9,664 bases of DNA. Origin: an uncultured Collinsella sp. Its GTDB lineage: Bacteria; Actinomycetota; Coriobacteriia; Coriobacteriales; Coriobacteriaceae. The stretch lies in contig CAUASQ010000061.1 of assembly GCA_958431945.1 (NCBI GenBank), positions 1-9,664 on the forward strand, in the 5' to 3' direction. The position numbers and the translations under genes were made by a program. This document shows, piece by piece, positions 1 to 9,664 of the stretch (the first letter of the stretch is position 1; each line of letters opens with the position of its first letter). The notes beneath the pieces were generated by a model that was given only the letters and a program-made list of their open reading frames with translations, did no database searches and was not told where the DNA came from.

Positions 1-48
1 GCCAAGGAGAAGCTCGAGGCTGCTGGCGCTGCTGTCACCCTCAAGTAA
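1..48 (+). CDS. rplL: Ribosomal protein L7/L12, C-terminal end (partial)
   Basis: Only the last 15 residues and the TAA stop are inside the window; the 5' part lies before position 1. The visible residues, AKEKLEAAGAAVTLK, match the terminal alpha-helix and final beta-strand of the L7/L12 C-terminal domain, which in many bacteria ends in a similar Leu-Glu-x-Ala-Gly-Ala-x-Val-x-Leu-Lys pattern. L7/L12 forms the ribosomal stalk that recruits and stimulates translation factor GTPases. The identification rests on this short tail and on the usual position of rplL upstream of rpoB. A strong terminator follows 28 bases after the stop, so the unit ends here and does not obviously run on into galU or rpoB. 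Confidence 0.85.
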   Translation, partial: AKEKLEAAGAAVTLK

Positions 49-75
49 TCAGGCTTTCTCGCCAGATTTCTTTGC

Positions 76-115
76 AGACGGGGTTCGCATTGCGAGCCCC
101 GTCTTTTTTGTTTTT
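76..115 (+). terminator. Rho-independent terminator after rplL
   Basis: A 13-bp stem pairs 76-88 with 92-104 (AGACGGGGTTCGC with GCGAGCCCCGTCT, one G-U pair) around an ATT loop. It is followed by a T-rich run (TTTTTT, G, TTTTT). It is a strong, near-perfect intrinsic terminator. The T tract is only on the + strand side, so it serves the rplL unit. Confidence 0.93.
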
Positions 116-187
116 CGGTCCCTCGACATCGGTAGCTCAAACTGCCATGTTCTGTGATTTGCGTCGTATCGGGCACCCTGCCGTTGG

Positions 188-221
188 GCAATAAAATTGC
201 ACCATTCGAGCAATAATTTGC
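188..221. promoter_or_regulatory. Two tandem A/T-centred dyads upstream of the galU promoter
   Basis: GCAAT-AAA-ATTGC (188-200) is a perfect 5-bp inverted repeat. GCAA-TAAT-TTGC (210-221) is a perfect 4-bp inverted repeat of almost the same sequence. Their centres are about 21-22 bp apart, close to two helical turns, so both would present on the same DNA face. They lie just upstream of the candidate galU -35 box. They could be paired operator half-sites or an A/T-rich UP-type element. No regulator is encoded in the window. Confidence 0.35.
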
Positions 222-238
222 GTTGACCTGCTGAAGAA

Positions 239-266
239 TTGTCTCTGCCTTGTAGCGACATATAGT
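239..266 (+). promoter_or_regulatory. Candidate sigma-A promoter for galU
   Basis: A -10-like hexamer TATAGT (261-266, five of six matches to TATAAT) lies 16 bp downstream of a weak -35-like TTGTCT (239-244, four of six). Transcription would begin near 273, giving a leader of about 90 nt. A second -35-like sequence, TTGACC (223-228), is the better match in isolation but has no convincing -10 at normal spacing. This is the best promoter candidate between the rplL terminator and galU; the call is by eye. Confidence 0.5.
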
Positions 267-302
267 TCCAGCGGTAAGATGCTTGGGTATCGCAATTTGG
301 TC

Positions 303-341
303 TGCGGCTGTGTGCCGCACGCATGGGGCGCTTTTGCGCCC
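303..341 (+). promoter_or_regulatory. Two tandem hairpins in the galU leader
   Basis: The leader contains TGCGGC-TGTGT-GCCGCA (303-319) and, six bases on, GGGCGC-TTTT-GCGCCC (326-341). Both are perfect 6-bp GC-rich stems. The second ends three bases before the AAAGGA Shine-Dalgarno (345-350) of galU. There is no U tract after either, so they are not intrinsic terminators. They could stabilise the mRNA or affect ribosome access. Confidence 0.45.
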
Positions 342-362
342 GCGAAAGGATCTTTGAATAAC

Positions 363-1271
363 ATGAAGGCAATCATCCCCGCCGCCGGTCTTGGCACGCG
401 TTTTCTGCCTGGCACCAAGTGCACGCCCAAAGAGATGCTGCCGGTGCTCGACAAGCCCGTCATTCAGTACGTCGTCGAGGAGGCGCTCGACCCCGAGGAA
501 GTCGACGACGCCATCATCGTTACATCTCCCGGTAAGCCCGAGCTACTGAACTACTTCCAGCCCGATCGCTCGCTCGAGAACCTGCTGCGCGAGCGCGGCA
601 AGAACGCCTATGCCGACGCCGTCGCCCACGCTGGCGGTATGCCGGTCGACTTCCGTTATCAGTACGAGCCCAAGGGCCTCGGCCATGCTATTCGCTCTGC
701 TGCCGACGCCGTGGCAGGGGAGAACTTTCTAGTTCTTCTGGGCGACTACGTTGTGCCTAACCGCGACATCTGCGACAAGATGCTCGCCGTTTCCAAGGAG
801 CACGGTGGCGCTTCGGTTATCGCCGTCGCTGCTTGCTCGCCCGAGGAAGTCAGCCGCTACGGCGTTATCGCCGGTGAGCGCGTCGGTTCGCTCGAGGGTG
901 CCGAGGACGTTGCCGATGCAGAGCCGGGCGCTGTCTGGCGTATCGGCGGTCTGGTCGAGAAGCCCGCTCCCGAGGCGGCTCCGTCCAACCTGTACATTGT
1001 CGGCCGTTATCTGCTGAGCCCGCTGGTCATGGACCTGCTCGCTGATCAGCAGGCCGGCAAGGGCGGTGAGATTCAGCTCACCGACGCCATGGCCCGCTCG
1101 CTCGATCGCGAGGCTATGTACGCTGTCGTTATCGACCCGCTGTCGGGCTACGACACCGGCACCCCGTCTGGCTGGATGGCAACCAACGCCCTCATGGCCG
1201 CAAGCGATCCTCGCTTTGCCGATGCCTTCTGGGACGCCATCGACGAGCGCGGCGGATTGATGCGCAAGTAA
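363..1271 (+). CDS. galU: UTP-glucose-1-phosphate uridylyltransferase
   Basis: The 302-residue cytoplasmic enzyme, the same length as E. coli GalU, makes UDP-glucose and pyrophosphate from UTP and glucose-1-phosphate. UDP-glucose feeds envelope and exopolysaccharide glycans and galactose metabolism. Family features seen: an N-terminal nucleotide-binding loop, MKAIIPAAGLGTRFLPGTK then PKEMLP (residues 1 to about 28); GLGHA at 105-109; LGDY near 126-129; the Glu-Lys-Pro motif with K200; and GKGGEIQLTDA (about 232-242), a strong GalU signature. The ATG at 363 gives the canonical N-terminus. It is preceded by AAAGGA at 345-350, a rather long 12-nt spacing; an in-frame TTG at 354 is too close to that site, and an open frame back to 279 adds residues foreign to the family. 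The gene has its own candidate promoter and terminator and sits alone between rplL and rpoB. Confidence 0.95.
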   Translation: MKAIIPAAGLGTRFLPGTKCTPKEMLPVLDKPVIQYVVEEALDPEEVDDAIIVTSPGKPELLNYFQPDRSLENLLRERGKNAYADAVAHAGGMPVDFRYQYEPKGLGHAIRSAADAVAGENFLVLLGDYVVPNRDICDKMLAVSKEHGGASVIAVAACSPEEVSRYGVIAGERVGSLEGAEDVADAEPGAVWRIGGLVEKPAPEAAPSNLYIVGRYLLSPLVMDLLADQQAGKGGEIQLTDAMARSLDREAMYAVVIDPLSGYDTGTPSGWMATNALMAASDPRFADAFWDAIDERGGLMRK

Positions 1272-1291
1272 GCCTTCGGACATCGACATTT

Positions 1292-1324
1292 ACGGGCGCG
1301 GACCTCGGTTCGCGCCCGTTTTTT
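1292..1324 (+). terminator. Rho-independent terminator after galU
   Basis: A perfect 9-bp stem pairs ACGGGCGCG (1292-1300) with CGCGCCCGT (1311-1319) around a 10-nt loop that can itself add a few pairs. Six Ts (1319-1324) follow. It begins 20 bases after the galU stop and separates galU from rpoB. Confidence 0.92.
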
Positions 1325-1371
1325 ATAAGAGCTGCGATTGCCGGCTCTCGGTTCACAGAAAATATATATAC

Positions 1372-1394
1372 AGATGTTCGATACACATACATCT
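1372..1394. promoter_or_regulatory. Inverted repeat in the rpoB upstream region
   Basis: AGATGT (1372-1377) and ACATCT (1389-1394) form a perfect 6-bp inverted repeat with an 11-bp spacer, about 65 bp upstream of the candidate rpoB -35. It directly follows an alternating AT run (1361-1370) in an otherwise GC-rich genome. It has the shape of a protein-binding dyad, but no binder can be named. Confidence 0.3.
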
Positions 1395-1457
1395 ACCTGC
1401 GTGTTTTCTGCCGAAAAACTTTGCTACTCCAAAAACTCAATCGCGTCAAGGCTTTTC

Positions 1458-1485
1458 TTGCCCAACGGTTGGTACCTGATAAACT
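1458..1485 (+). promoter_or_regulatory. Candidate extended -10 promoter for rpoBC
   Basis: TTGCCC (1458-1463, four of six) and TAAACT (1480-1485, four of six) are separated by 16 bp. The -10 is preceded by TG at 1477-1478, one base away, as in extended -10 promoters. Transcription would begin near 1491-1493, leaving a leader of about 67 nt before the GTG at 1559. The spacer contains a perfect palindrome, CCAAC-G-GTTGG (1462-1472). The galU terminator just upstream makes an independent promoter for rpoBC necessary. Confidence 0.5.
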
Positions 1486-1502
1486 ATTAGGTTGCGATAA
1501 CT

Positions 1503-1521
1503 GGCGAAGCTATGCCTCGCC
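1503..1521 (+). promoter_or_regulatory. Leader hairpin ahead of the rpoB ribosome binding site
   Basis: GGCGAAGC (1503-1510), a TAT loop and GCCTCGCC (1514-1521) form an 8-position stem with one A-C mismatch. It lies in the predicted 5' leader, 21 bases before the rpoB Shine-Dalgarno. No U tract follows, so it is not a terminator. Confidence 0.4.
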
Positions 1522-1542
1522 AACCCACCGAGCATTTCCGTG

Positions 1543-1549
1543 AAGGAGG
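1543..1549 (+). promoter_or_regulatory. Strong Shine-Dalgarno that fixes the rpoB GTG start
   Basis: AAGGAGG is a full anti-Shine-Dalgarno match placed 9 nt before the GTG at 1559. This supports the non-ATG start, which also gives an N-terminus of normal beta-subunit length. Confidence 0.85.
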
Positions 1550-1558
1550 AAAAACCTG

Positions 1559-5050
<3,492 letters not shown>

Positions 5051-5056
5051 TTGACT

Positions 5057-9535
<4,479 letters not shown>

Positions 9536-9561
9536 TTTCCTAGTACGTTAACCTCTCTTCC

Positions 9562-9599
9562 AAAGACCCGTTTCCCAACAGGGGAGCGGGTCTTTTTTT
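9562..9599 (+). terminator. Rho-independent terminator after rpoC
   Basis: Positions 9562-9576 pair with 9581-9595 in a 15-bp stem (two G-U pairs) around an AACA tetraloop, with the outer part AAAGACCCG / CGGGTCTTT. A run of seven Ts follows (9593-9599). It begins 26 bases after the rpoC stop and ends the rpoBC unit. Confidence 0.94.
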
Positions 9600-9605
9600 G
9601 AAGAG

Positions 9606-9642
9606 AACCTGCCAAAAAGGGACAGGTTTATTTTGGTAGGTT
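9606..9642. repeat. Imperfect inverted repeat, possible interspersed hairpin element
   Basis: AACCTGCCAAAA (9606-9617) pairs with TTTTGGTAGGTT (9631-9642): 12 positions with one G-U, around a 13-nt loop. The first half can instead pair with CAGGTT (9623-9628) in a shorter 6-bp stem, so two mutually exclusive hairpins are possible. It sits right after the rpoC terminator, at the window edge. I have an unverified recollection of similar sequences between genes in this group of bacteria; only one copy is visible here, so repeat status is inference. Confidence 0.4.
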
Positions 9643-9664
9643 TTTCCTGCTTGAATTTGAAACA

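Noticed and set aside
326..341. Second galU leader hairpin as an attenuator terminator
   Set aside because: No U run follows the stem; the next bases are GCGAAAGGA, the ribosome binding site region.
279..362. Upstream extension of galU to an ATG at 279
   Set aside because: The extra 28 residues are not GalU-like and would overlap the leader hairpins. The family N-terminus MKAIIPAAG begins exactly at 363, after a Shine-Dalgarno.
49..463. Two minus-strand reading frames of about 107 residues across the rplL-galU gap
   Set aside because: They overlap the rplL terminator, the candidate galU promoter and the galU start, have no convincing ribosome binding site and resemble no known family.
5051..5056. 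TTG at 5051 as the rpoC start
   Set aside because: It is only 3 nt from AAGGAG, while the GTG at 5057 has a 9-nt spacing and gives a typical N-terminus. It remains possible and adds only two residues.

Overview
The window is a stretch of core chromosome from what is probably a high-GC actinobacterium of the class Coriobacteriia (Collinsella or a close relative). The basis is the actinobacterial architecture of the RNA polymerase beta' subunit (a long acidic helical insertion after the N-terminal zinc site, with mycobacterial-like flanking sequence), the short actinobacterial-type beta subunit, and the strong preference for C or G in the third codon position. The genus is recognised from memory and is less certain than the gene identities.

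Layout, all on the + strand: the last 15 codons of rplL (ribosomal protein L7/L12) and a strong intrinsic terminator (76-115); a 247-bp intergenic region with a candidate promoter, two tandem dyads and a structured leader; galU (363-1271, UTP-glucose-1-phosphate uridylyltransferase) and its terminator (1292-1324); a 234-bp intergenic region with a candidate extended -10 promoter, several dyads and a strong Shine-Dalgarno; rpoB (1559-5050) and rpoC (5057-9535, GTG start preferred) as a tightly coupled pair; a terminator (9562-9599) and a 3' hairpin-forming element at the window edge. I see no RNA gene, mobile element or CRISPR array.

The usual rplL-rpoB-rpoC order is interrupted by galU, and each of the three units (rplL, galU, rpoBC) ends in its own terminator. 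rpoBC therefore appears to be transcribed separately from the L10/L7-L12 genes. rpoB and rpoC make the two large catalytic subunits of RNA polymerase; galU makes UDP-glucose for envelope and exopolysaccharide sugars and is functionally unrelated.

The most notable observation is at the end of rpoC. After the conserved beta' core ends (about residue 1262), there is a further extension of about 230 residues. Residues about 1338-1395 of it align without gaps to the C-terminal domain of the RNA polymerase alpha subunit (alpha-CTD), and the positions equivalent to E. coli alpha R265, N268, G296, K298 and E302 are identical. The polymerase may thus carry an additional UP-element- or activator-binding module on beta'. 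Both beta and beta' also end in acidic tails that share a short leucine motif (LDDL / LDEL).
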